Positions 34,620 through 46,425 are shown, counted from the first letter of the stretch. The stretch: 64,000 bases of DNA from Okapia johnstoni (GCA_024291935.2 CM044320.1:47744001-47808000), one strand, 5' to 3'. Translations and numbers: made by a program. The notes: generated by a model not told the origin, from the sequence alone.

Positions 34620-35700
34620 TTCTGCAAGAGCCTGCACCATCTATCAAACACATGTAGATATCAGTGTCAGCTCTAAGATAGCACTCCAATCCTTCAAGAC
34701 ATTGAGTTTCAGTTGGCACCATGACTGATTCTTACTTCAGTCATTCCACTGTTTTATAAAGCCAGCTGCTTCCAGAACAGAGTTTAAGATAAGACCATGA
34801 ATTTCCATGGGCAACAGCACATTGTCTTCCTCTCCTAACAGGTGAGGTTCTTATCGAGAAGCAACATTGAGTGAGATACTATGACAGTGAAAAAGGCATT
34901 CAGAATACCTACAGATTATGGTTTTGGCAGAAGCTTTAAGGGAAGAGAAGTAAATCCAAATCTTGTCTATTTTAGTAAGGACATATTGCTTCTCTCTCCA
35001 CAAAGGAAGGAATCAAATGCTATGAATTTACCATCATGTGAATGACTAACCTCCTTGGCGTGCTATCAGTTGGGAAGGTCATGGTTGGTCACTAGAGCTG
35101 GCAAGCTGGTGATATTGGGAGAGCCTTGGTGAAGAAGTTCACATAATTGAGCTAGTATGTCAATTCCTGCCACCATGGCCACTTAACTACTGAGCCCGCT
35201 GAGCTCAGCTGAGGATAAAGAGCTACTAGCATTCAAAGAGTGGATCTTATTGATCATCTAAGTACTCCAGGACTTTTTGTGAATATTTACACGAAACTCA
35301 GACCTTGTGGGCCTATTCTGAGAGCATATCAGATTAGCGTGCACCTGAACACAGCTAAATGCATGATTTTGTGAATCAGAAAGCATTGTGCATGGTTCCA
35401 ATTTCTATACCTATTATTTAGGTATACGCATCAGAAACAAATTTTTAAGGAGTTAGAGGGAAAAAATGATATTGGGTAGCTCACAAAATCTCTAGGAAAG
35501 TCAGAGAACCAAGTTTAGAAGCTACCCATTCAGGGATCATGTTCAAATTATGCTGCAGAGCCTGGTTGGTAAAGACATCATGCCACCAGCAATTATAGCA
35601 GACCCACACTCCCATCACTAGACACTGCTGACAGCCCTGGGCCATTGCTATCCCTAGGAACTGGATGCAGCTTCCAATCACTTTAATGGGTGGATCTACA
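34620..35700 (-). mobile_element. Decayed ERVL-type internal (pol) sequence
   Basis: The plus strand follows the reverse complement of ERVL-type pol over about 1 kb: gccagctgcttccagaac, gttcttatcgagaagcaacattgag, gagatactatgacagtg, ttttggcagaagctttaag, ctgccaccatggccactt and cattcaaagagtggatc. No reading frame longer than about 66 codons survives, so the frames are closed throughout by stops and indels. It cannot encode protein. It probably belongs with the LTR-like remnant at 33040. Confidence 0.65.
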
Positions 35701-37060
35701 GGGTCCTCAATGTTCGTTAACTTGGTTTTGTGTTTGTGTTTGTTTTATTAAAGGCTTATCTCCCAACAGCAAAGTCTAGGAGGATAACATAGAGTTTATA
35801 TCATAAACCAAAGAAAGGGGGAGAAGAGATGGTGAACTTACAGCCATTTTTGGACTCTAAAAGAAATTAGTTTAACCAATGATTGGGAGGCCAAAGACAA
35901 TCTGAAGAAATTTGACTGGTGTTTATATCAAATAGATCACCAAGAAATGAAACACACTGCATCTCCTTCATGGGTTCAAAAGCCTACCGAAGTAAGTGAA
36001 ATCCAGAACACGTTCAGGGAAATCTGAGAGCTGAAGAAACCATTGCCCAGTTTCCCAGTGGATGGCCTGCGAGAGGAGAGACCTTACGTGAGAGACTTAG
36101 GTTCAACATGAAGGTAAAATGGTGCCTGACTGAAGGAGGTGGAGCAATGAGAAACTCATCGGGAAAGCAGACTCCGCCCATGGCATTTTAAATAGAATCA
36201 GCTTAACATAGGGCATTGGTAACATAGGTAATGAAAGAGATAAAAAGCCAAAGGGAGGATGGTGAAGCAACTCAGACATTAGCAAGAGCAGAAAGCTGCC
36301 ACCATCCCTAGGGCTGAAGGGACACAAGGAGGATGTATATTACTAGAGCCAGAACCTGAAGCCATTGGGTGAGAGTTAACACTGTGGCAGGGGCTGTTCT
36401 GCAGGAGCTGGGAACCCAGAGGATGGGCTTGAAACTGCATAAACAAGCAAGCAAACACAAGCAGCCAGTGCTGGAAGCCTCTTTGGAAACAAAATCGAGG
36501 AGAAATACTCTGGTTTGTCCTGCCCTCCAGTCTTCCACCAGTACCACCCACTGGTCAAATCTACTTGAAAGCCAGTTGTCAAGGGAACCTGGGAAATGTA
36601 GTCGCCTGCAATGCAGATGGCATAAGCTCATCAGGGATCCCACCGAAAGGTATTGGAGTCCACACAATGCAAACCCCTGAGCTCCATGCTCTGGCAGTAC
36701 TAACACTGCAGGCCTGGGAAGGTCACAGCCAGGCAGGAGGTGTTCAGTTTCTCCTAGGCTTTATGGCTGGAACGTGAGGCATTATTATAGATGCACTCAT
36801 GTGACTCCTAACGATTATTTTACAGCCGTGGCTAAAACAGTGCAATGCTGCTGCAACCATGAAGTGACCATACTGAGTTCTGGGTTGATGTGGTTGAGGG
36901 TCAGGAAGGTAGATAAAAATGTCTTTCGTTAGGATGTGTAGGTTCCTGAAAAGCCATACCAGGCAAATACTCCTGTCTGATACCATCCTTAGGCTTGCTG
37001 AAACCTGTTCCCTCAAGTTGACCTTCAGTAAAGTAGAACTCACATAACATGTAGCATGAA
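35701..37060. other. Unassigned, partly an old repeat of unknown family
   Basis: 36,000-36,700 includes agggaacctgggaaatgtagtcgcc, a phrase I associate with old mammalian L1/LTR consensus sequences, but I cannot assign a family. Open frames of 132 and 90 codons (minus) and 103 (plus) overlap each other in all directions and have no recognisable domain. Confidence 0.4.
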
Positions 37061-37062
37061 AT

Positions 37063-37266
37063 GAAAAGTGAAACTGTTAGTCACTCAGTCAAGTCCAACT
37101 CTTTGTGACCCTATGGACTATAGCCCTCCAGGCTCCTCTATCCATGGGATTCCCCAGACAAGAATACTGGAGTGGGTTGCCATTCCTTTCTCCAGGGGAT
37201 CTTCCCAACCCAGGGATCAAACCCAGGTCTCCTGTACTACAGGCAGATTCTTTACAGCTTGAGCTA
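37063..37266 (-). repeat. Bov-tA SINE
   Basis: Antisense copy, tail at the left (gtgaaactgttagtcactcagtc). The head at the right (agcttgagctaca) lacks the usual ccagggaagccc terminus. Confidence 0.93.
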
Positions 37267-37615
37267 CATGTACATGTACTGGTGCTCATTTTTACCAGTT
37301 TTCAAATCTGGTCCTCTGATGGACTTAAGGAGGGGTTAGTGGTTCCACCCTTCAGGCAGCCAGTGTTCCAAGAACAGGTCTACAGCTGGGGGATGAAAGT
37401 AACAGTGGATTGTCTGTTGCTGAAGCCCATTTGGCTAAGAGAAAACTCATCTTCTTGAAGCAGTCTTTAAGATTCTCACACAAATTTGGCTTGTTCTTTT
37501 CTGGAGTAAGATCCCCCAAGATTACTTGGGCAAAGATGATGTACTAGATGCCTGGCATTTTGAGAGAAAAAAAGGAAAGCATCTATTGGAGAACTTCTGT
37601 ATACCTCACCCAGCT

Positions 37616-37832
37616 TTGGTGGTGGTTTAGTCACTAAGTTGTGTCCAACTCTTGAGACCCCATGGTCTGTAGCCCACCAGACTCCTCTGTCCATGGGATT
37701 TTCCAGGCAAGAATACTAGAGTGGGTTGCCATTTCCCTTCTCCAGGGAATCTTCCCGACCCAGGAATCGAACTCAGGTCTCGTGCATTGCAGGCAGATTC
37801 TTTACCATCTGAGCTACAGTGAAAGCCCACAT
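37616..37832 (-). repeat. Bov-tA SINE
   Basis: Complete antisense copy: ggtggtttagtcactaag to ctgagctacagtgaaagccc on plus. It faces the Bov-A2 that starts 64 bp downstream. Confidence 0.95.
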
Positions 37833-37844
37833 CTAGCCTTGGCA

Positions 37845-38300
37845 CCTTTCCAATGTACCATGTCATCAGTTTATACAACCCCCCATGTGGTAGTGGTGGA
37901 GAAGGAAATGGTAACCCACTCCAGTATTCTTGCCTAGAGAATCCCATGAACAGAGGAGCTTGGTGGGCTGCTGTCCATAGGGTTGCACAGAGTCGGACGT
38001 GACTGAAAGCAACTTAGCATGCATAAATGCATTGGAGAAGGAACTGCAAACCCACTCCAGTATTCTTGCCTGGAGAATCCCAGGGACAGAGGAGCCTGGT
38101 GGGCTGCTGTCTATGGGGTCACACAGAGTCGAACATGACTGATGCGACTTAGCAGCAGCAGCAGCAGTAGCATGTGGTAGTGACGGTTCTCCAATTCATG
38201 GATGAGGAAACTGAAGCTCAGGTAAGCAAGGCAGATTCCTAAAGACATAAAACTAATGAGTGGAGAACCAAGGTCATTCTCCCAGAAGACATTTGAGAAG
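37845..38300 (-). repeat. MIR SINE, antisense, split by a Bov-A2
   Basis: Left piece: aatgtaccatgtcatcag, then caaccccccatgtggtagtg. Right piece: catgtggtagtgacggttctccaattcatggatgaggaaactgaagctcagg. Together they read as one reverse-complement MIR. Confidence 0.8.
37896..38170 (+). repeat. Bov-A2 SINE inserted in the MIR
   Basis: Two-monomer Bov-A2 with a (CAG)n end. The exact 12-mer CATGTGGTAGTG flanks it at 37884-37895 and 38171-38182. Confidence 0.97.
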
Positions 38301-38955
38301 CCCCCTCAAGAAGAGTGAGGTGAGGCAAGGGACACTTGGGGTCTAGTTACCCAAATTGTGGGGAGCAAATTCCCTAAGTCTAACTCACGTGTGACTTGCT
38401 TGGGACTCATAGAGATTGCAAGGGAAAAGTGGGTCGGGATTCCTGACACTGAATTGACAGAGGATCCTGGAACCTTGTCTAGCATTGGTTGTTTTCAAAA
38501 TGCTTCCTGTATCTGCTTTGGATTATCAGTGACCCCCTAATGTAGACTAAACAATTTAAATGTTTCAGTGAATTACACAACACAACTTACTTGGTGTGAT
38601 GGATTTACCAGGGTTCCACATTACTCACCTGGTCTGAGAGAGGCAGGAAAGAAAAAGAGGGAACTCCCTCGTTTGCACTCACTTTCTAGCCAGAATACCA
38701 TACCTCTTCTGCCCTTTCTCTGCAGCCCTGCTCACATCTGACTCAGCTTCAGTGTTGTCTCCCTTAGTGTCCGATGGGCACCAAATCCAGACAAGGCATT
38801 TCACCACCTGGGAGGAGTTGAAGTTGAATGCCATGCGGCTGGTTAGCCCAGCTCAAGTTCAGCACTTCCCACTCCACACATTCATTTAGAAGAATGGTGG
38901 AAAAGGTTAGTTAGGGAGTTTGGGATGGACATGTACACACTGCTATATTTAAAAT
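38301..38955. other. Unassigned sequence
   Basis: I see no gene or repeat that I can support. Confidence 0.4.
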
Positions 38956-38960
38956 AGATA

Positions 38961-39168
38961 AACTTCCCTGGTGGCTCAGTCAGTAAAGAATCTGCCTGCA
39001 ATGTGGAAGACCTGGTTTCGATCTCTGGGTTGTAAAGTTTCCCTGGAGGAGGGCATCGCAACCCACTCCAGTATTCTTGCCTGGAGAAACCCCATGGACA
39101 GAGGAGCCTGGTGGGCTACAGTCCTAGTCCAAGGTTGCAAAGAGTCGGACACAACAGAGCTACTAAAC
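38961..39168 (+). repeat. Bov-tA SINE
   Basis: Complete sense copy (aacttccctggtggctcagtc to acaacagagctactaaacac). An extra agtccaaggt-like duplication is present near 39125. Confidence 0.95.
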
Positions 39169-39169
39169 A

Positions 39170-39350
39170 CAAAGACCTATTGTATAACACATGGAATTCT
39201 GCTCAATGTTATGTGGCAGCGTGGATTGGAGAGGAACATGGGAGAGATAGGATACATGTATATGTATGGCTGAGTCCCTTCACTGTCTGCCTGAGACTAT
39301 CACAACATTGTTAATCAGTTATACCTCAACACAAAATAAAAAGTTTAAAC
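39170..39350 (+). repeat. L1 3' UTR end, copy 1
   Basis: Sense artiodactyl L1 terminus: gacctattgtataacacatggaattctgctcaatgttatgtggcagc, then ctgagactatcacaacattgttaatcagttatacctcaac and an A-rich end. Confidence 0.9.
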
Positions 39351-39449
39351 AGCACTGTTAATTCTAATAATATATAAACGTTTACAGACATTGGCATATA
39401 TTATCTAACCAAATAAACTTTTTTAAAAAAGAGCCACCATAAAGTTTCC

Positions 39450-39520
39450 TCTCTTTTTCTTTCTTTCTCCCTCTCCTTCCTTTATCCCCACCTTTCCTCC
39501 TTCTTCCTCCCCCACCACAA
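39450..39520. repeat. Pyrimidine-rich (CTTT/CCTT)n tract
   Basis: Low-complexity polypyrimidine sequence separating the two L1 3' ends. It ends in an AATAAATAAATAAA run. Confidence 0.85.
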
Positions 39521-39536
39521 AATAAATAAATAAATG

Positions 39537-39722
39537 GATAACCAACAAGGACCTACTGTGTAGCACGAGGAATTCTGTTCAATGTTATGTGGCAGACTGG
39601 ATGGGAGGGGACTTTAAGAGAGAATGGATGTATATGGCTGAATCTCTTTTCTGTCCACCTGAAACTATCACAACATTGTTAATCAGCTACACTCCAATAC
39701 AAAATTAAAAGTTAAAAAAAAA
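39537..39722 (+). repeat. L1 3' UTR end, copy 2
   Basis: Same segment as copy 1 (aaggacctactgtgtagcacgaggaattctgttcaatgttatgtggcag to aacattgttaatcagctacactcc), about 370 bp downstream and in the same orientation. Confidence 0.9.
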
Positions 39723-39890
39723 AGCATGAGACCCTGGCCTGTCACTGAGGCATGTATCAGTATGCTGGACTTCCTGACAGGCCTTCTCTGGCAGTCTCCT
39801 GCCTCGAAGACTTGGTTCTATCTCCTTTCAGATAGTTTGTCCCATTTGTCTCAAGTCAAGCTATTATATTATCCTATGAGAAAGGTTGGG

Positions 39891-40086
39891 CTTTCCTGGT
39901 GACTCAGATGATAATGAATCTACCTATAATGTAGGAGACCCCGGTTCAATCCCTGGATCAGGAAGATCCCCTGGAGAAGAAAATGGCTACCTTCTCCAGT
40001 ATTCTTGCCTGGAGAACCCCATGGACAGAGGAGCCTGGCAGGCTACAGTCCAGGGGTTGCAAAGAGTCAGACATGACTGAACAATG

Positions 40087-40131
<45 letters not shown>
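39891..40131 (+). repeat. Bov-tA SINE with (CA)22 tail
   Basis: The complete sense copy ends gactgaacaatgaa and passes directly into a (CA)n array at 40088-40131. Related flanks GAGAAAGGTTGGG (39878) and GAGAAGGGTTTGGG (40132) look like a diverged target-site duplication enclosing both the SINE and its CA array. Confidence 0.95.
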
Positions 40132-40134
<3 letters not shown>

Positions 40135-40139
40135 AAGGG

Positions 40140-41555
40140 TTTGGGCAGGGATGAAGGGGTGAGTGGGGGGTGGCCAGGGGAAGGAGGGACAGGCCTTGCT
40201 CTTTGGGTCCCTAGAGAAGCCTGGTTCTTTCCTGTTATCTATCTCGCCCATCCAGTCCCATAACCTAGGTCCTTTGAGAGGATGTCCTTTTTCCTGTCTC
40301 TTCACTAAACAAACTGGGATTCTCTCTGGCATTTGCTCTTGAGGGCTTTGTCTGCTGCCCTGCCTTTATTATGCATCCTCTCTGATCTCGTCCCTCTTCC
40401 TGCCTCGGATTTTCCCCCTCCTCCATCCCAGGCTCACTTTTCCTGCCTCTACTCTTTCCAGTCCCTGACTTCTCAGGCTATTGTCCCAGGAATTCAGCCA
40501 CCCTGCCACCATTATCTTTTCTACAAATAATCTTGGCATTACCTGCAACTACATGTGACACTGATCTAGGCTTTTCCTTCACCTAGACAATGCCATTTTC
40601 CTTGCACATTCCCGGCTTCACCACCCACATCTGCATTTCAAAGCAATAGTCATTGATCCCAACCACACTAATAAAATATTTAAGACTGTACTTTTATATT
40701 TGACAAAGCAGTTTTAGCTAACGACGACTAGTTTTTCAGGGGACAATCTATTCTTTCCTAGAGAGAGCACTGGTAAATAAACAGTAAATCAGAAATACTA
40801 TTGCAAATATGTGTATATAAAATGTTTTGACATATTTTAGGTGTATAAGTATCTAACAAGTTTTTCCTCACCATCAAAAACTGGCCTGATCTCTTGGGGA
40901 AACTTCTCTGACATAGTCCTGATCTTATTTACTATATACATGGGCAAATCGATTAAAAGAAAAATTTATGTTGTCCAGTGTCAAAAGCCAAAAAGAAAAA
41001 TATACTTCAGGATGAGAAAGAAGCAGAAAACTACAAAGTCAAACAGAATTCTGGGACAACTTTAAGAGTGATGGAGCAGAACAAGGAAGAGAAAGCTGCA
41101 GCATAATAAATTGATTTTTTGTAAAGTTCTCACTAAGCCAAAGGAACTCTGCTACCATCAGTTCGTTTAGACACCACAAAACTCAAACTACAACTAAAGC
41201 CACTCTAAGGAAAGGTAAGGACCATAAAGCATGTTTTAGACCTGGAAGGGGCTTTCACAATCAGTTATCCAGACAATTAGACTAAAAAAGATAGGCTCCA
41301 TAAAGTCATTGTCAAGTGTACTGGATAATAATAGAATGCTACCTAACATTTATTCTTTAATTATTATTGTAGAAAGAATAATTAACATGAGATCTACCCT
41401 CTTAATAAATGTCCCACTGTACAATGTATTATTAGGTGCAAAGTTGTGCAGCAGATCATTCATCTGGTCGACTGAAAGTTTATGTCTGTTAATTAGGAAC
41501 TCGCCACATTCCCTTCCTCTCAAGACCTGACAAAGTATTATTCCCCACAATAATG
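40140..41555. other. Unassigned sequence
   Basis: A C/T-rich stretch at 40330-40540 may be an old L2-like or LTR remnant, but I cannot name it. No gene is supported. Confidence 0.35.
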
Positions 41556-41559
41556 GTTT

Positions 41560-41562
41560 TTC

Positions 41563-41593
<31 letters not shown>

Positions 41594-41795
41594 CTCAGTT
41601 GCATCTGACTCTTAGCGACCCCATGAATTGTAGGCTGCCAGGCTCTTCTGTCCATGGAATTTTCTAGGCAAAAATACTGGAGTGGGTTGCCATCTCCTAC
41701 ACCAGGGGATCTTCCTGACCCAGGCTTCGAAACCAAGTCTCTTGCATCTCCTATGCTGGCAGGCAGATTCTTTACCACTGAGCCACCTGAAAAGC
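41560..41795 (-). repeat. Bov-tA SINE with (GT)n at its 3' end
   Basis: On plus, a tgtgtgtgtgtg run leads into gctcagttgcatctgactc, and the copy ends ctgagccacctgaaaagcc. The dinucleotide run sits at the SINE's 3' end, as in the CA-tailed sense copies. Confidence 0.93.
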
Positions 41796-41799
41796 CAAG

Positions 41800-42010
41800 T
41801 GTTTTCTATACATGATTTTATTTCACCTCACAATAATTCTATAAGGTAGGTATTACTATTAGCCACATTTTCCAAACAAGGAAATTGACACTCAAAGAGA
41901 TTAAGTAACTCATTTAAATCTTTCCAGGAAGAAAGCAGCAGGGCCAGTATTTGAACAGAAGCAGCCTGACTGCACAGACCTCTTAATGTCAATGCCATTT
42001 AATCATTCCA
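41800..42010 (-). repeat. MIR SINE, antisense
   Basis: Contains cacctcacaataattctataaggtaggtattac, ccaaacaaggaaattgacactcaaagagattaagtaac and ccagtatttgaacagaagcagcctgactgcacag. Confidence 0.88.
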
Positions 42011-42099
42011 AGGGTCTGGTCAATTCAAACCTCTGGTTAAACTACACAGATAATGAAAAAAGGTACATTTAGGAAGGACTTTTGGGGTCTACTTTCTTG

Positions 42100-42584
42100 A
42101 TGAATGGTGCCTACATTAGTTCAAATAGATTGTGCTGCTGTAACAAACAACCCCCAAGTCTCAATGTCTTATAACAAAATTTAATTTCTCACTCATGCTA
42201 TATGAAGCCAGTAACGAATTTGGTGGGGCTTCCCTGGTGACTCAGATGGTAAAAGAATCTGCCCACAATGTGGGAGACCCAGGTTTGATCCCTGGGTCAG
42301 GAAAATGCCCTGGAGAAGGGAATGACTACCTACTCCAGTATTCTTGCCTGGAGAATTTCATAGACAGAGGAGCCTGGCAGGCTACAGTCCATGGGATCAC
42401 AAAGAATTGGACATGACTGAGCGTCTAACACACACACACACACACACACACAATGAATTTGGCATCACATGATCTTCACACAGGGCACAGACTGGCAGAG
42501 CCTCACCATAATGTTGGTCGTTATGGCTGGAGAATGGGAAGATGGTGACTTATGCTCTGGCCTTACAAGCTTTTACCTGAAGAT
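42100..42584. repeat. Old interspersed repeat, family uncertain, split by a Bov-tA
   Basis: The sequence gtgctgctgtaacaaacaacccccaagtctcaatgtcttataac followed by aatttctcactcatgcta is a common mammalian interspersed-repeat phrase (MaLR- or L1M-like). It resumes after the SINE at 42455. I cannot fix the family. Confidence 0.5.
42224..42454 (+). repeat. Bov-tA SINE with (CA)n tail
   Basis: Complete sense copy with an acacacacac tail at about 42428-42451. GAATTTGG at 42216-42223 and 42455-42462 flanks SINE plus tail. Confidence 0.95.
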
Positions 42585-42793
42585 GATGGCTCAGTGGTAA
42601 AGAATCTGCCTGCCAAAGCAGGAGATGCAGGAGACATGGATTCAATTCCTGGGTGGGGAAGATCCCCTAGAGGAAGAAATGGCAACTCAACTCCAATATT
42701 CTTACCTGGATAATACCATGGACAGAGGAACCTGGTGGGTTACAGACCATGGGATCGCAGAGACACAACTGAGCAACTGAGCACCCACACACA
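42585..42793 (+). repeat. Bov-tA SINE, 5' end lost
   Basis: It starts inside the head at gatggctcagtggtaaagaatctgcctgcc, lacking gggcttccctg, and ends gagcaactgagcacccacacaca. Confidence 0.93.
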
Positions 42794-43224
42794 ATGTTCA
42801 TCAATTCTGCTCACGTTTCTTTGGCTGAAGCAAGTTACATGGCCACATATAATTTTAAAGATGTGGATTAATGCAGTCCAACTATAAGGATTGATTGCTC
42901 TCATATGGCCCAAGAGCACTGCCTGGAAATATTGAGACATAGTCCTAATGACTACCATAGTACCAAATTCATGAAACTGCCCTGTGAACTTACTTCACTC
43001 TTATTGTGTTAACCAGTCTTGATTCTATAATTTAAATTTATTGGTGTACTTTGAATTTATTTGTGTATGTCATGAACAAGTTTAATTCCAAATTAATTAC
43101 AACCACCACTGCTCTTCTAGAACACTAACTGTACTTTCTCTCAAGCACAAAACCTATTTCATACCAGAGTAATAAAAATAAGATTTGAATAAAACCAAAT
43201 AAAATCTATATTCCAATTATAATC

Positions 43225-43567
43225 ATCCTCCATATCTGTAGGTTCCACATCCATGGATAAAGTCAACTGCAGATCAAAAACATTCCCCGCAAAATTCCAG
43301 AAATTTCCAAAAAGCAAAACTTGAATTTGCCACACATAGGCAACTATTTACATAGAAATTTAAATTGAATTTATAACTATTTATATAGCATTTATATTTT
43401 ATTAGTTATCATAATAGAGATGATTTAAAGTGTATGAGGATTATATGTAGATTGTATGTAAATACTATGCCATTTTATACAAGAGACTTTAGCATCTGCA
43501 GATTTTAGTGGGGAAAGTGGGGGTCCTGAAACCACCCCTCACAGACACCAAAGGATGACTGGAATAA
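43225..43567 (-). mobile_element. MER2-like (TcMar-Tigger) non-autonomous DNA transposon
   Basis: Antisense element: catcctccatatctgtaggttccacatccatgg at the left, an AT-rich centre with atgatttaaagtgtatgagg and gtaaatactatgccattttat, and cagattttagtggggaaagtgggggtcctg to ggatgactg at the right. Both ends show the related terminal inverted repeats with tccatatctgtagg-type sequence. Confidence 0.8.
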
Positions 43568-43594
43568 ACAGAAAATTTCAGAATTTATGACATG

Positions 43595-43665
43595 AGATAA
43601 TATGTGCAGAAATTCTAAACATATTGTCTGGCACTAAATAAGCACTCAATAATTGTTAGCTTCCT
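43595..43665 (+). repeat. MIR/L2 3' end fragment
   Basis: acatgagataatatgtgcagaaattc followed by tgtctggcactaaataagcactcaataattgttagc is a sense MIR terminal region. Confidence 0.75.
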
Positions 43666-43787
43666 TAAACATATCAGACTTCAATTAATTTTTCTTCAGG
43701 AGATACATCTACTTCAGTATCCACCAAAGACTCTTGAAGGCTCAGTGCTTCTGGCTCTAATGCTGATTACTAGACACCAGCGCCATC

Positions 43788-43905
43788 CTCAGTCGCTCGT
43801 CATGTCTGACTCTTTGCAATCCCATGAACTATAGCCCTCTAGGGTCCTCTGTCCATGGGATTTCCAGGCAAGGATAATGAAATGGGTTGCCATTTCCTAC
43901 TCCAG
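43788..43905 (-). repeat. Bov-A monomer fragment
   Basis: Antisense BovB-tail-type monomer from cctcagtcgctcgtcatgtctgac to ccatttcctactcca. No tRNA head is present. Confidence 0.9.
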
Positions 43906-43909
43906 ACTA

Positions 43910-46205
43910 GACACTTGGCATACTAATAAATTAAAAGATAAAAATGAATGATCTTGAGCAATGTTGTCCCAAAGCTCTTATTCTCAAAGGGAGACAATGT
44001 TGAAGAGGAGTTAGATCCCTGGGCCATGTTATTTTCGCTTGAGCTCAATCTTCTAAACCATAGCTCTTTCTAATTATCCAGAACAGTTTTCAAATGTTTC
44101 TGACATATGCTGGTCATCATTGCCACCCTCTTTGACACACAATTACATATTAGTACAGATGGCTGGAGGTAAAAGCAGGTGGAGGACAATAGAGGTTATT
44201 TTCCCAGGAAAGAAGAGCAAAGCTATACTCGGCACAATGGAATTTTCCTATTAACTGCTGGAAAGAGAAATATGGGTGTTCACAGGAAAAACAGAAAACT
44301 CTGCATAAAACTGAACCATGGAAATCAGAAATGTAGATCTTGAGGGAAACCCATGGTATGAGAGCAATTCTCTCTGAGGATTTGGAAAACAAACAAGGGC
44401 AGTGCCAATCGTATAATTCTGCTCATCCTTTTTCTGATTAAACCTGGGGTCAAAGGAATGCCAGTCTACTAGAAGAAAAAGAGTGAATTTTTTTTACTGC
44501 TCTCATCCATGAAGAAGATACTGTGGTGATGGAAGAGCTCCCCAACTTTCCTCTACCTTACTTGACCCCAGATATGAATACCTCCAACTGAAACCTTGCT
44601 TCTTCATTTTGCAATATGAAGAAGTGCTTGCTGGGAGAACTTTCTAGCCGGATACCCTTGAATGCACTTCCTGATGAAGTGGGAGATGTGCCAGCTGCCA
44701 CTACAGATGCTGAAAGCCCTGGGAACAAGTAAAGCTGATTGTAATAATATGTTGCTTGAGGCTGAAGGCGTTATGGTGGTGGAGAGCCCCAGTTCAGGGT
44801 TAGGCACCTTCCAGCTAAACAAAGGCCAAGGCAAAATTTGGCCCTTTACTCTAGCAAAACTATTATGATATCTTGCTAGTATATTACATGGCACATGAGG
44901 GCTGCAGAATATCCCTCAAAAAGAAAAAAAAAAGATAGTAGCATCAGGGGAAACTGAAAGTTTCTTGTTCCTAGAGATGCTGATTGGCAATATAATCTAT
45001 ATAGCTATGATTTCAGAAACATGGAGAAGGCTCTCAACCGAGAAATATACTACTTTGTTACTTGCAAATTCTTTAATTTCCATTATTACAGATGCATTTC
45101 TCCAATCTGATTTGTTCTTTTGTTTAAAAAAAATTCAGGCTGTAATAAATTAGCATCAAATCATTTATACCTTCTTACGAATTAATTCATGTATTAGAAT
45201 CTTATCCCAGAGATTCATCAACACCTTCTAGTAACAAAATGGGAGGAGAAAGAAAAATAAAAGGATGCTCCGTATCTGAGGGGAAATTTACAGCATAAGG
45301 AACAGATCACTTTAGACTTAAAAATCAGAAGTTGAGAAGCAGGTTTCTGGAAATAAGACAGGAGGAAGAAAACAGATGAGGAAGGCAAAAGCAAGCAACA
45401 TTAAATTTTATTCTTTCTCTTGAATGTTTTTGTTTCAATAAATTGATTAATTGAGCCATTTGCAAAAATGGGATTTTTGATGGCTAAGGTATCCTTCAGT
45501 TCAAAGACGAAGTACTAAAAGCTAGCATTGTTTAATGCCTTTCATTGTTTGTAACTGCCTTTTCACTGCCTAAAAAACCACCCGGAATATGGCAGATAAT
45601 AAATTTTTTCATGAATGAATAAGTGAATGAATGAATAAAGCGAAAACTTCAAATCTAAATAAATAGTATTTCCTTCAAAGTTATCACCTGGAAGGCTGTG
45701 TACTTATTCCGATCATCTCTTTATTGACCCAGACATATTTAGACACCATTCTGAGAACTGCCAAAGCAAATGACAAAGTCATTTTAAAATCATCAGTGGA
45801 ATCAAGTCATCTCCCTCTGGTGAAATATTCAGTTTTTTTTTTAACTTTGTTTTAAGTACAATAGCATATGAATTTCCAAGTTGGTTCTATTTTTCAATCA
45901 AAAATGAGACATAATTCTATGAAAAAGTTAGGCTGACTTTCTTGTAAGGCAAAAGCAAATCTAAAAGGGAGCCCCAGTCACTCCAAGAAAGTTCTAAGTA
46001 ATGGTGGCTCTGTTGGTCCAATTGGCTAGCCCTCCCCCATGGCTCCTTTGAAAGATAAGACTTATTTAAGACCTAAATTTTGATCTAGTTGCTATTAAAC
46101 AAACAAATGAGGAAATAAAAATTGTATTCAAGTCACATTCTGTGTTAACTTCTGTTATTCATTATGCACATCAGAAAAAAAGATAGTATTTCAAAAAATC
46201 TCTTT
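43910..46205. other. Unassigned, AT-rich sequence
   Basis: No gene or clear repeat. An overlapping pair of open frames at 44604-44894 (96 codons minus) and 44662-44868 (68 plus) may mark an old mobile-element fragment of unknown type. An L2-like end (atgaatgaataagtgaatgaatgaa) lies at about 45565-45640. Confidence 0.4.
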
Positions 46206-46212
46206 CAGGGTA

Positions 46213-46425
46213 GGGCTTCCCCAATAGCTCATCAGTATAGAATCCGCCTGCAATGTAGGAGATGCGGATTCTATCCCTGGGTTGGGAAGATCCTCTGGAA
46301 AAGGAAATGGCAACCACGCCACTATTCTTGCCTGAAAAATCCCTTGGACAGAGGAGCCTGGTGGGCTATAGTCCAATGAGTTACAAAGAGTTGGACACGA
46401 CTGAGCAACTAAGCACAGCATAATG
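46213..46425 (+). repeat. Bov-tA SINE
   Basis: Complete sense copy, gggcttccccaatagctcatcag to cgactgagcaactaagcacagca. Confidence 0.95.

Noticed and set aside
36279..36706. Minus-strand frames of 132 and 90 codons
   Set aside because: They overlap each other and plus frames, have hydrophobic low-information translations, and lie in probable old repeat sequence.
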